From NCBI GenBank assembly GCA_963082875.1, contig OY720097.1:19104501-19168500 (forward strand): a stretch of DNA of 64,000 nucleotides, written 5' to 3'. Positions 1-12,600 of this stretch are shown here, in pieces (within the stretch, counting starts at the first letter, position 1; every line of letters begins with the position of its first letter). The translations under genes were made by a program, and so were the position numbers. The notes beneath the pieces are model-generated. The model saw only the letters and a list, made by a program, of their open reading frames with translations, was not told the DNA's origin and searched no databases. Source of the DNA: Corella eumyota. Taxonomy: Eukaryota > Chordata > Ascidiacea > Phlebobranchia > Corellidae.

Positions 1-3000
1 ATTAAATTGGTCATCGTTGTCTTTTGCATCTAGTTGCCAGGCTAAGCAGTGTGAAAGATGCTGACACTAAAATGAAGATAAAATGTTAATGAATGTTATG
101 AAAAAAGCATTTAAAACCTTTTAAAAAATAATAATAAAAAAAAAGTTTGCTAAAGACAACCTAAGATTGCCAAGTTTATCAATTAATAAAAAAAATTTAA
201 AACAAAACCATAAAAAAAATGTTAAAAAGTAATGGCTAGAAAGTTCAAAATTAACTTAAAAATAATTTAACCTCTTTGATAACATCACAAATGGTTTTAA
301 GAGTTTGTAGAAAAAACATGTGAAGTTCATCCGACAAAGTTTTTTCACCTCCACTCAAGTAATCTGATCTTCCTTGAGTTGTTATCAGACTCCAAGTTGT
401 TAATAATTTGTCAACACATTTACTTAACCCACCAAGCAAAGATTCTAGAAAATATAATTAACTTTAAAAAAAAACATTTTTGAAATTTGTACTTCTAAAA
501 AAATTACCAAAAAAATTTGAAAAAAACTAAAAAATAAAAGTTATAGAAAATGCATGGCAAAAAAAAAAAAAAAATTAAACAAGCTAAAAAATTTGATTTT
601 GGAAATTTTAAACCAATTATTTACCTCCACAAATAGGTTGAGTTTCTTGTAACCATCCATCAGTTGAAATATTAATAGTTGGTTGATCATCAAATAATAT
701 TTTTCCTTCATCAGCGTTTAATATTGCCCCAACTGGACTGTGGTAATTCTGTTTATCTTCCATTTCATCTAAATACAAATAAAATTTTCATCGAAATACA
801 AATGAAGATTTTTAAATTACTTTTAATCTATTCTGTAAATTTTTTTTTAATATTTTAATTTAAAACATAAATTTTAATTTTAAAATAACTTTTGATTCTT
901 TTTACAAGATTTTTGAAAAGTTATATAAATTTAAAATATAAAATTTTATATAAACCATTTTACGATGATACATGTTTATTTTTAAATGTAGTATGCTATT
1001 TTTTTTACCTTCACTGTTCACTGTTTTTCCATCTTCTTCTTCAAATCTAAACAAGAAATATTAACCTTTTTTTAAATTACTTTCATTATTTTAGTTTTTA
1101 TAAAACCAAATTTTTGTTTTGCCCTTGACCTTACTTAGTTAGTTAATATATTTAGGTACTGTTATGTAGAGTTTAATAAAAAACAAATTGAACGATGAGA
1201 TATAAAAATTTACTTGTATTTTAGCATACTAATGTCATCATCTCTGATATATGAATCATCAGCACTTTTCTCTGTATTTTCATTTATTTTTCCATCCTTT
1301 TTCTTTTTCTAAATACAATTTTATGCATTATTACAAACCAATCAGATTACACATACAAAATTAAAAACCTTATAACATACCTTAAATTTTGACTTAAATG
1401 AAGAATAAAGTAAAGCGAGTCTATGTTCTCTAAACTTGGCAGGATTCAACATTCCACTGGGTAGTTCAAATCTTGGTGTAATATTTGATGAAACCTGCAA
1501 AAAAATAGTTTTTATGCATAATAAAATATATTCAAAATTTTGCCTATATTAATTTAAATTTTAGACAGCAAATGTTATTAATAATAAAAACACTTTGAAC
1601 ATTGGATAAAAAAACACATTATGTAAAGCTTTTCTACTAAAAAAAATAAATGAACAAACTTCTTGGTGCATTACCTTTAAGTCATAATCTTTAATAATAC
1701 TCTTCACACTTCTATTAGCTTCTACAAGAGATATAGTGACTACATCTGACAATCTAACCACATTAACCATCTGCATGGCAGTAACCAAATAACCATCACT
1801 ACAGAGTATTAATGGTAATCTAGGGTGGGTGGTGACTGAATAACGTTGACGACCCGATTTTTCTGATATTACAGATGAAGCTAAAGAGTTGGGGCTATCT
1901 GGTCTTGGGCTGGTATGTTGTTGTTGTTGAGGGATGGAAGATTGTTGTTTACCTTGTTTTCTGTGAAATTAAATTTAAAATGTCAAAATTTTACATGGTA
2001 AAAAACAATTTTTTAAACTAAAAAAGGTAAATTAGTATTGCCTTTTGCTTCTGCGTATGTATAAACATTTACAATCATTTCATTTATTTCTACAATAACT
2101 TAATTGTTCAATACTTTAACTATAAAGTATACTAACCTGATATGTTCAAACAGAGGATGTAAAGGAATAAACAAAGAAGGACCAAACTCCACAGACTTTC
2201 CTTGCGTTTTAACGTGTAATATTTCACCAAGTTTACTGAGGATAAACAAGGAACCTCTCCGTGAAATACAAACAAGAAATAAATCATCGTGACTCCAACT
2301 CATATCTGCTATCCAGTAGGTTCTGAAAAAAAATTTTTTTAAAGAAAATAATAACTTTTTAATTTTGATAAACAGTAAAAGGTATTTTTACTTTAAAATT
2401 AAAAAACATATTAACAGTAATTACAGGTATAGACCCATAGTTTTTAAACAGAATTATAAGCTTTTTCTTTTAAACAAATCAATACTTATACAAGGTTTAA
2501 ATATTTTAAAAGCATGATTATTACACACAGAAATAGAATAACTAAAAAAAGATAATTTTACTTTGCAAACTTGGCTAGCACATTTCTGTTTTGTGATCCC
2601 AACCCTTTAAGATGACTTGAAACAACTGAAGTGGTATAAGGATCAATAAATACAAGATTGGATTGGTAAGGCTGTCGTTGATTGACAGCTACTGCTAATA
2701 TTTGGCCATCATGGGAAAGGCACGATACATATGCACCCCTCAGCCTAGAATAAATAATGTAAAGTAAGAAATAAAAAAAGAAAGATAATTCAAAAGTAAA
2801 ACATTTGTTAAAAAATCTAAACAAAAATTTGTTAGGCTCTTTAACATGAAATTATGTAAAAAACCAAACATATTTTTCACAACATGAGGTCATAGGTTTG
2901 ATGACCACTGCCCTCATGCTGTAGTGTCCTTAAAGTAAGTGTTATAAACCACATAAACTTCTGCTGAGCATACACTTGATTAGGAGCTTAAAAATTAAAT

Positions 3001-4405
3001 TCTATAGTGCAATTAAATTCTATAATATCTTAAACTACCATAGGCAACTTGAGCCTGGGTCAAAGTAACTGATGTTACTCTATGTCTAGGTCATGAAGTC
3101 GACTTTCTTCCATCAAGGAAAACTTTTTTTTAATAAAAATAATCCATACCTGATTGGTCTACAATCTGGATTCAACTTGACCAATGGAATTTCATGATAA
3201 GAAACATTTGAGGTGAAAGTTGGAGAGTTAGGTTGAATGTTTGGATCATGAACCCATTGTAAAAGTAAACAACCAATAACTAGGTTGGATCCATTATTGC
3301 ATATAAGCGTGCATAAACAACAATTTCCCTGAATCTATGTTAAAATCAAATCAATTTAAAAAAAACTTTCTGAAATATGTATTATATGTACGACCTATAA
3401 ATATATCAATTCTTGTAGATTTTTTAGACAATTTTTTTCTGATTTTAAAAATTGCTAAAAAAATACAAAATTTTTAAACAAATAACTCATGCATTGTCCA
3501 ACATTTTTCTTTTAATTTAAATAGAAAATCTTGCTTACCATATTAGCAAAGAAAGTAGCATCTACTGCTGTTTCTCTATAATGCAAAGACTTTAAAGCAT
3601 TTAAACCAAGATCAACTGAAGACCATTCTCCTTCTGTATTTGTATTTGTTTGTTCCCAAACATGAATTTTTTGAAAGTCGAATAGAATTAAGATTTTTTG
3701 ACCATCGTCGCTTATAAACATATTTACTTTTGAACCATCTAAAACATAAAAATTAGTAAAAATATAAACTAGCAAATCATGTTAACTGTGGTACGAGTAT
3801 ACCTAAAATTTAATTTTTGTTGCGTTTTTAAAATAAGTTTAATACAAATTACGCTTAAATTTTTTACAACAAAATACTATTAGGTACCTTTTCCATAAGA
3901 TAAAGTGAATGAAGGGTAGGCCGATATAACCTTAACAGTGTGGGAATCTTTGTGCCATCTTATTATACTACCTGAACCCAGTAATCCAATCACATATTCA
4001 CCTTTATAAAATAAAACAATCACTATATCATAAAAACAAAATAAAACACTGCAAATTTACAAATAGTCAAATTAGAAAATCATTGTTTATACACAAAGTG
4101 AGTATATAAATATAAATTTTTATTTGATAATTTAAAAATTCTTTGAAACAAAACAAACTTTATTAAATTCAAAAAAATAAATTTTTACCAGAACTAGATG
4201 TTGTAAAGTATAAAACATCTTTTAAATAAGTTTTTAAAGGTGCAATAACTCTTCTGGTTCGACCAGATGGTAAATACAGAATTGAGATTCTCTTTTTATC
4301 GATCAAACAAATACTTTCTTTTTGAATTCCAATCCATTCTAATCTTGACCAAGGTTTTTTGCGTTGAATATTACTGGATATCAATACTTCATATTCCAGC
4401 AACAT
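1..4405 (-). CDS. CPLANE1: CPLANE1 (JBTS17/C5orf42) homologue, N-terminal part, 13 exons, runs off left edge
   Basis: Exons, 5' to 3': 4405-4189, 4001-3888, 3738-3539, 3328-3150, 2744-2562, 2322-2137, 1960-1675, 1494-1381, 1308-1214, 1046-1009, 768-625, 444-272, 66-1. They join in one open frame of 665 codons with no stop reached. The N-terminus (YEVLISSNIQRKKPWSRLEW) closely matches vertebrate CPLANE1, as do GNCCLCTL in exon 4, SWSHDDLFL and SVEFGPSLFIPLHPLF in exon 6, and the SDGY segment in exon 7. CPLANE1 belongs to the CPLANE complex, which recruits intraflagellar-transport-A proteins to the ciliary base; human mutations cause Joubert and orofaciodigital syndromes. The visible part is the N-terminal beta-propeller region. 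The human protein is about 3,200 residues, so most of the gene lies to the left. The last exon is cut by the window edge. A 3' splice site (tatttag) ends four bases before the ATG and may accept a spliced leader. Confidence 0.9.
2881..3133 (+). mobile_element. tRNA-derived SINE (family A), 5'-truncated
   Basis: This copy shares with the full copy at 46369 the post-B-box segment, the 'catgctgtagtg' motif, and the 3' module around 'taactgatgttactctatg'. It lies in CPLANE1 intron 4, antisense to the gene. The tRNA-like head is mostly missing and there is an internal AT-rich duplication near 2990-3030. Confidence 0.8.
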
Positions 4406-6625
4406 TTTGCTAAATATTAACAAAAATAAATCTTTATTAAGCATACATATTTTTAAAACGCTTGGTACCGTTAAAAAAAAAGCAAAGCAGAATAACACAA
4501 TCTGACAATCAGATAATCATTTAAATTTGCGAATTCCAAATTCAGAAATTCTTATTCATTTAAAATAGCTTAAAAATTGTTTACCTTATTTTATAATTGT
4601 TTCTTAAATAGACAATAACGTTACTCTAACAAAATTAACATGTTTTGCATTAATATATATCAGTTTGCATATTTTATTTTTGCAAAACAAAACCGTAAAC
4701 TCTTTTTACAACGTGCAACGAAAAAAATGTAAACAAAATTTTGTGTGAATGGGAGTTAACGTTAATTCCAGCTGTTAAAAATAATTAACAAATACTTTTA
4801 TCCTCAAATTTAAAAAGCATATTTTAGTTAAATAAAAACTATTTTTAATTCATTAAACTACTTTATAATTTGTACTTTATACAAAAATTGCATTATGCAT
4901 AAATTATTTTAGAAAAAATGGCAAAAAATTACTAATATTTTTCAGAGAATGTAAATTGGAGATACATAGATCCTTATTGCCCTAAACTTTGCCCTGGTAA
5001 AAAAAAGTATTTTTTGAATATTTCTGAAATAAAAATTAAAGTACAATTATACAGTTACGTCTTCTTTATTTTGATTGGTCGTACGCCGCCAACACAAAAC
5101 GAAAAACTACGAAGAAGTTTATGATATATTACATGAGCCAACTCACAAACCGTCACCAGAAAAAAAACAAGCAATAACGAGAAAAAGGCACCAATCAAAA
5201 TAACTGAACTGGAAAATTAGTGATACAGTTAAAAGTTAGCGAATATACTACAGCTTGGTTTTATATTAAATAAAGGTTACTACTACTAGCAATAAATGTT
5301 ATATTTACAAAAGCTGGCCATAGTAATTTATAGATAATATTGTAAAGGCTATTTTACAGTAGATTGCTTTGATTCTACTGTAAAAATTGCACATTCAATC
5401 TGAATTTGAATTTTTTTTTACGATTTTAATTTTGCACTTCGCCCAATTTAAGAATATAAATGGCTTTACAAGTAACATAATATAGCAGTTGACTATTATG
5501 TTAATAAAGTAATAAGGTTTTGCAAACATTTTGCAAGAAAAGTAAAATAATTTGATTTAAACAAAGGCTAAGGCACATTATTAACAATAAAAAAAATTAC
5601 AATTTTTTTTGGTTTTGGTCAAAAAATTATTTTTTTATCATTTATAAAATAAAAAATGGCATTTATAATAATATTTATATATATGTAAGCATTGATAACG
5701 GCTAACTACATTATTAATATAGTTATTTCATAACGGTACACTTAATAAAGAAAAATCCACAGAAAACAAAAAAATTATCAGAATATTTAAGCAAAGCTAA
5801 AAATTGTTGAAATTTTTTTTTGTTTAAACTATTTTTGAGTTTTGTAAATTTCTTTTTTAAAGTGATTAATAATGCACATTAGTACCCCTATGAACCAGCT
5901 ATCACTTTGAGAAATGATATAGATAAATAATAAAGAAGGCTTTGTACAGTGTTAGAGCGATTAAATAAATATGGTTTAATAATATTACATAAACTACACG
6001 AAAAATTCATCAGTAAATTTTCACGCGAATTTTTTTGGCCCGGACGTTTTTATACAAAAATGCATTTTAAAAAAATTGACACAATAGAAAAAAAAACATT
6101 ATTAATATGTTATATATTCATATTTACAAGCGGCTAGAACAAAAGTTAATAAGAAAAATGATTGTTACTAATGTTTTACATCGGAACACAAAAAACCCCC
6201 CCTAAAAAGATGGGTATATTTAATTATTTCAAATTCTTTGGTTCCAAATCAAACACATAACATAAAAAGAAACCCACTTGGAAAAAATCACATTTAAAGC
6301 AAGCACACAGCTGCTTTTAAACATCTTATACACACAAACACACATAACATATATAGCACGATGTAATAATAATAAAAAAAGGGAATTCAGAAGAAAATTT
6401 AAACATTACAAAAGTCCAATTCGTCAGATCAGAAGTCCGTTGGGCAGATAGCAGTGTGACATATTGCAAAATGTAAACTGCAAAAAAATCACAGCAACAC
6501 ATTTTTACAAAATATCATGAAATTTAAAAATAAAGTCCAATTCATAATCCTATAGTCGAGTTTCCCTTAGAATAGTAATTTTCGCTTTTCAGGCAATAGA
6601 AATCATATAATATGTAAGGCTGGAT
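4406..6625. other. Intergenic: CPLANE1 upstream region and CREB3L 3' flank
   Basis: No open frame here looks coding. The right end should hold the CREB3L 3' UTR, but I saw no convincing minus-strand AATAAA. Inside lie a possible small inverted-repeat element (5066-5203) and a perfect 12-bp hairpin (5352-5363 with 5374-5385). Confidence 0.6.
5066..5203. repeat. Possible MITE: 138-bp segment with 14-bp terminal inverted repeats
   Basis: TTATTTTGATTGGT at 5066-5079 is matched by its exact reverse complement at 5190-5203. The interior has no coding capacity. I could not define a clear target-site duplication, so chance or another origin is possible. Confidence 0.4.
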
Positions 6626-9600
6626 CTACTCTTTTACAAGCTGAGCAGCCTTCTTTGTGACATCATAAGCAGTTTCTGATGACACAACCATCTCAAGTTT
6701 GGAGTTGCTATGGACAACCACTTTGCGACTAAAATAAAAAAAAAACTTCGATTTATTTTTTACTAATTTTTTTAGTTAAAAATTTAATTTAAATTTAAAA
6801 TGGAGGGTTTCAAATAAGTATGTCAACTTTAACCGAAAACTTACCTTGCTAATATATCAGCAGCAGTTCTTGGTTCCATGGTGTTAGCGATAATATTGCT
6901 TCCCTGTTCGCCAGTGTCGTTCATTGTAACTCTTCCTCCTGTTGGCTCATCATAAGTCTCACTCTTCTCCGAGTTGTCTGTTTGGTCTGTAGAAAAAATC
7001 AAGTTTAAAAGCCAGTTAAAGGTTTTCAAAAAGTGATGATGGGTTTAACTTGTGTAAGTGCTTTGGGTCGGTTAAAATAAATTTAGGGTTCAAAAAAAAG
7101 TTAAAACAGTTTTGAAAAATATATTTATATTTTTTGTTCTAACAAAGCTGTGGGCCAGGAAAATTGCTAGGTTTCATTTCCACTTTAGCCTTTTAATTTG
7201 GGTATACTAAACGTAAAAAAAATTGGAGTATACTAAACATTTTTTTTAGTATACCCAAATTGAAAGGCAGAAGTGGGAATCGAACCTAGCAATTTTTTGT
7301 TTAAAAGGTGAATTTAGTTATAACTTACCATCTTTGCTTTCTCCTATCATATTATCAGGAGTCCATCCTTCTATCATGGCCACATGGTGACAGAATTTTT
7401 TATCCCCCACACATTGTTCTATTTGTCCTCCATGTACTACCCTTGATCGCCCTGCAATGGTTAAAAAAAATTTAATTTTTTTTTACAAAATTTTTTGGAT
7501 AAATGTTTTTTAAATCAAAATTTTACAATTTTTAGTTTTTAACATTTATTTTAAAACTTACAAGTATTAACATCTGGTCCCTGAGTAATGGTATCAAGCT
7601 GGTTGTATTGGTTTGTGTATGGTGAAAGTTTAGGATACCATCCACCCAAGAACATCGCAAAACATAAAACTATCATCTAAAAAAATGTTAAATAATTTTT
7701 TCATAAAAAAATCTGTTTAATTTAACCTTTTTAATTTACAAGCAGTTTGGAAAACTACAAAATGGTTAGGAATTTATTTCAATACCCTTGGAATTTTTTT
7801 TGTATTCAAATGAGTTTAAATTTATATGGGGGAAATTTTTTGTCAAAAAATTTAAAAAATTTTAAACCACACTTTAGCCAAAATGTGCCATTCAAATTAA
7901 AAAATGTGGTAAAATTCAAAAAAAAATAAAATGAATTAAAAAATTTGACCTACCATAAGACAACTGCTAGTCTGCGTTGTAACTGTTCTTGTGGGCTTAG
8001 GAATTTTGCCAGCAACCAAAGTCTGAAGGGATCTGAGTTGACTTAAAAGTGATCGGTTTGAGTTTTCCAAAGTGTCCAATTTTCTTTTTAAATCAACATT
8101 TTCTTTGTTGTAAACATCCATTCTGTTAAAAAATAATTAAATATTTATTTATTATATTTAGTATATATAAAAATTTAGTGATTACCAAGTTACTTTAAAG
8201 TAGATTTTTTCACCAAAAATTTGTGCATAAAAGAGGTTTGAAAATTACCTTTTTTCCAGGGTTTCGACATATTCCTTCTTTTTTCTTCTACTTTCTTGTG
8301 CTGATATTTTGTTTTTGATTTTTCGTCGAATCTAAAAAAAGAAAAAAATGTTTTTAAAATCTAGAACCTATAAAAAAATCCTAAAAATTAACAAGGTATT
8401 AAAGATCAAAAAATTGTTTTACTTTTTTAAGAGATTTTTCTTCGCCTTTGGTCAGTGGAAGTTTGTTGGGAACAGAATAACCTTCTGCCACTAGGGTTCG
8501 TTTTTCTTCCTCTGTTAACACTAGGGGGCCATGATTTTGGGCAAACCTCTGCAAAAATAAAAAAAAAAATTTGAATAATTATTTTAAAACAAATACAAAA
8601 TGTCTTCGAAATAATAATTTTTTTTTTTTTTTTCAAAATCTTTAGACATTTTTTTTATAAAGTTATATAACAAATAAAAGGAAAATAAACTATTATTATT
8701 AGTTGTATTAAATATTTTAATATAATAGAACTATATATGATAAATTGCAAACTGAATTTACAAAACTACCTAAACAATATACCCTTTTATTAAAACAAGA
8801 TTGATAAAACATATTGAGTTTTAAATATTTATTTAATAGACAGTAGGCTGAAGTGTTCTAAGAAATTGGCTTGATAAAGTAGCGTTATATGTATTCAAGA
8901 ATAATGGTCTACTTTATACAGAAATACAGACGATTTATTATATAAAACGGAGGTTTTTTTGTAAGGCTGAAGGTAAAAATTTATAAAAAATCTAAAAAAT
9001 TGGTGTTTTTTGACACTTTTCTAAAAAATTGGTGTTTTTTTGAAAAATCTAAAAAATTAGTGTTTTTTTACACAAAATGGTACAGGATATTAAAATTAAG
9101 TTAATTTTCGTATTATTTTACGCCAATTCGTATTATTAAACCACATAAAAAACGTTTTTAATACTCAAGGGCAAAAAGCCAGTTTAAAAATTGATTTTGA
9201 CCAATTGATGTTATCGACAAGAATTCAAGTGTGTTGTTTCGTCTTTCGCTCACGTGGTCACGTGATCAACCAGGATGTTGATTTTTCGCTTAAAATCGTT
9301 GTTAAAACAAACATGTCGTAGTTTTTAAAGTGAAAGTGAAAAAAAAAATAACACCAAAAAAAGAAATTGTGTTTTTTCTAGTGTTTGAAATATTGTTTAT
9401 TAAAATTAAGTCCAACTAATGGCCAAATGTTAGCAATATTTAACATAACTTGTTTACAATTAGGATTTTAGTATTTAAATATAATTTCCGATGCTTAAAA
9501 ATAGAAAAAATTTACGGAATAGTTCGTCGCATTTAAAAATTGCCTACGCTCAAAAATCTCAGGTTATTTCCGAAATTCAAATAATAAATGACGTAATTTT

Positions 9601-12600
9601 TGCGCAAATTTAACTTTCAAGATAACGTTTGACCAAAAAAGAAGGTCTAAAATTAGACCAACATACTTTATCATTGTTGGACTTAACGTCATAATAAATA
9701 TATATAATCTATTTTTATACTTAACCTTATACTAGATACTAAAAAGTAAATACCTACTAGAAAAAAAATTAAACTAAAAATAGTTTGGACATATGATTAA
9801 GTTCAAAAATTTGAAACACAACCGGTCCATCGGGTGGAAAAGCACGTGGTATTACACCATAAACCTTATAACAGTAGGTAGACATTTACAGCATATTGTT
9901 AACTAATAGAGTATAAATTTTAACTCAATTTAACAAAATCAACCCGAAAAATTTTAAAACAAAATTGTAAGAAAAGTGGTTAAGGCCAACAGAGAATTTT
10001 TAAATATTAATTAAGTAAATTTTAATGCCATTTTAGTGTAAAATTAAGTGTATATGTTATTTAAAGAACAAGAAAATACGGTTTATATCAAAAAAACAAC
10101 AAAAAACAAACTCAAGACCCGGATTTAGAAGCTGTATTTATTTTAAAAACCGATCCAGACGTTTTAGATCGATCAGGGACTCAGTACTTAAACATTCAAT
10201 GTTTAATTTAATAAGCAACCTTGCCGTTTAAGAGTGTTTATTCTGGCTTCCCTATCCTTCAACACATTGTAGATTTGAACCCGTTTGTATTAATAACCAA
10301 CAAGATATAAAACCTCGAGGCGATAAATGGAGTTGTTATTTCTCTTCGTGTTATTTGTGTGAAGAGTCGACTTACAAGAAAGAGAGAAAGGTGAATGACG
10401 TCACGGCCACCGGAGAAATGACGACGCGTGACGTCAATCGATTCCATTGTGAGTTGTGACGTCATAGAAAGGTAGTGTTTATAATTGTTTGTTGTTTATG
10501 TTGAGTTTAATCGTTTTAGAAATTAATTTGATTTTTTGAATAACAAATTTTTGTGGTTGTGAGTCATTTACAACACACAGCTTTATTGATTCACTTAAAG
10601 TTAATTTATTTATAGCCTTTCCTAATATAAACTTGATTCATGAATAACATTTAACTTTCATATTTGTATCATTTTATTTAAAAAAAATTTAAAAATATTA
10701 ATTTTTTTGAAATGCTTTCTTTTATTTTAAAACACATATTCTTATAGTTAACGGCTTGTAAACAACGTTATTTAATATATATCCTGAATTATACATTTCA
10801 GAATAGACATAATGAAATCTTAAACCCAAGTATTAGGTTCAGTCTTAACCATATATTGCACAATCTGATAATAAATTAAATTATAAGGTTTATTTAAAAC
10901 GTGGAAGGATTGGTAATAAATATTAATGATTAAATTTAATTTACACCTTAGTGTTAAGCTTATGTGGTTAATATATGAACGTTAAACCGCTATAATAGCA
11001 TAGGTGCTATATTGCGTTTATTTATGTGAAAAGGAGTTTTTTATATTTTTATATTTGAGTTAAAATTTTATTCAAAAATACCTCAAGTCAATAATTGCCC
11101 AGAAAACGATAAAAAAAAACTCATAGAATCGGAATTAACAAATATTTAAAATTTAAAAAATATTTTTTTTAAATTAAAAATTTTTTTTTTAAGTAAAAAA
11201 ATAGGTAAAGGCAGTGCCCTAATAAGCACTTAAAATGGTTGAAGTTAATGTAGTAAAAATTTAAAAGCCTTTACACTTTTTATAACACAATCAAGTTTGT
11301 TGGGAACACCTCAATTTAAACCGGTTCTGCTTCATTTCGCAACATTCAAAATTATTTGAAAATTATGGCAACTTAGAAATGATAAACAAATAGCGCCAGG
11401 AAACAAATTAATTCAAGTGTGAGAGGGTTTCAAGTACTAATTTGTGACCCAATTGTAATTTAATTTAGCGCCAATTAGAAGAACAACCGTTGACATGTAC
11501 CTTTAATTATAATAAATTTTAATTTTAAAAGTTTTTAATTTAAAAAGTAAGAAAATTTTTTTTTTAATTTTAAAAGTAAGTTTTTTAATTTTAAAAGTTT
11601 TTTTAATTTTTAAAGTAAGAAAAAAATGGATTTTTTAAATTTCGATTATTTTTTTTCAGGCTTACAATACACAAATTACAATAAAATACTGTATAAAAGC
11701 CATGCCAAAAAGCACCAATATATATATAACAAAAGGTAGCCTTTAATACCTAACAACAATTCAACAACCCAACATAATTTCTACCTTCAAATTATTAATT
11801 AAATTAAAAGAAATCCAAAAATAGAATTTTATTATCTCAAACCAATATTCTATAAAGTATTATAAAGAACAGATAAGTAGGTTACTATGTAAAAATAACC
11901 ACGTGCTGTTGTTGTTGCATTGTTAAGTTAGTAAAATAATAGACCAGAGGGTAAAATTCACACACATATATACAATGTTATACAGTGTGTTATTTACAGC
12001 ACCTGTTATACTTAATACAAAGATACAATATGCAGCGGAAATAATAGATGTTATTGTCCAATATTTTTTGGTGCAAATAATTGGAAATTGCAGATATATT
12101 TGTAATGTAATATCTATAAAGCTCTGTGTTAAACAGGAGCCTCTGATTGACAACTAAATTAAATCTGTTACTACGATTTAAGATCTCGCAGAATTTCGGC
12201 GAACGACGACAATTGTTTTAAACGAGAATAATAATAATAATAGTTTTCGAGTCCTGAACACATTTACCCAAAACAGGATGCGAGGTCACGTGACCCAAAG
12301 CAATCAAACCATTATCAGACCGCAGACTCGTTTGAAAATTTGCGTCGGACCGAAATTTCGAGTTTTGGTTGGGAATGAGAGGATTAAACCCAATTTTCGC
12401 AATTTTTAATGGTTTTAAGATACATAAAACAAAATTTGTAAAAATTTTGGTTTTTAAAAAATAACGTTTTACAAAATAATCGAATTTAAATGATTTTTTG
12501 CGTATTTGGTAAAAATTTCAAATAAACATTGATTTGAAACAAAAAATCAGTTTTTATTGATTTTTGCAATCATAAATTTTGAAAGAGAATTTCTTATTTT

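Noticed and set aside
5352-5385. Perfect 12-bp hairpin as a microRNA precursor
   Set aside because: The stem is far too short for a pre-miRNA, and the flanks do not pair.
8989-9070. Regularly spaced short repeats as a CRISPR-like array
   Set aside because: Only three low-complexity AT-rich units in a eukaryotic intron; an ordinary tandem repeat.
11923-12157. Overlapping open frames on both strands in CREB3L intron 7
   Set aside because: Both are short and without domain, splice or repeat support; the mirror-image arrangement is typical of chance open frames.
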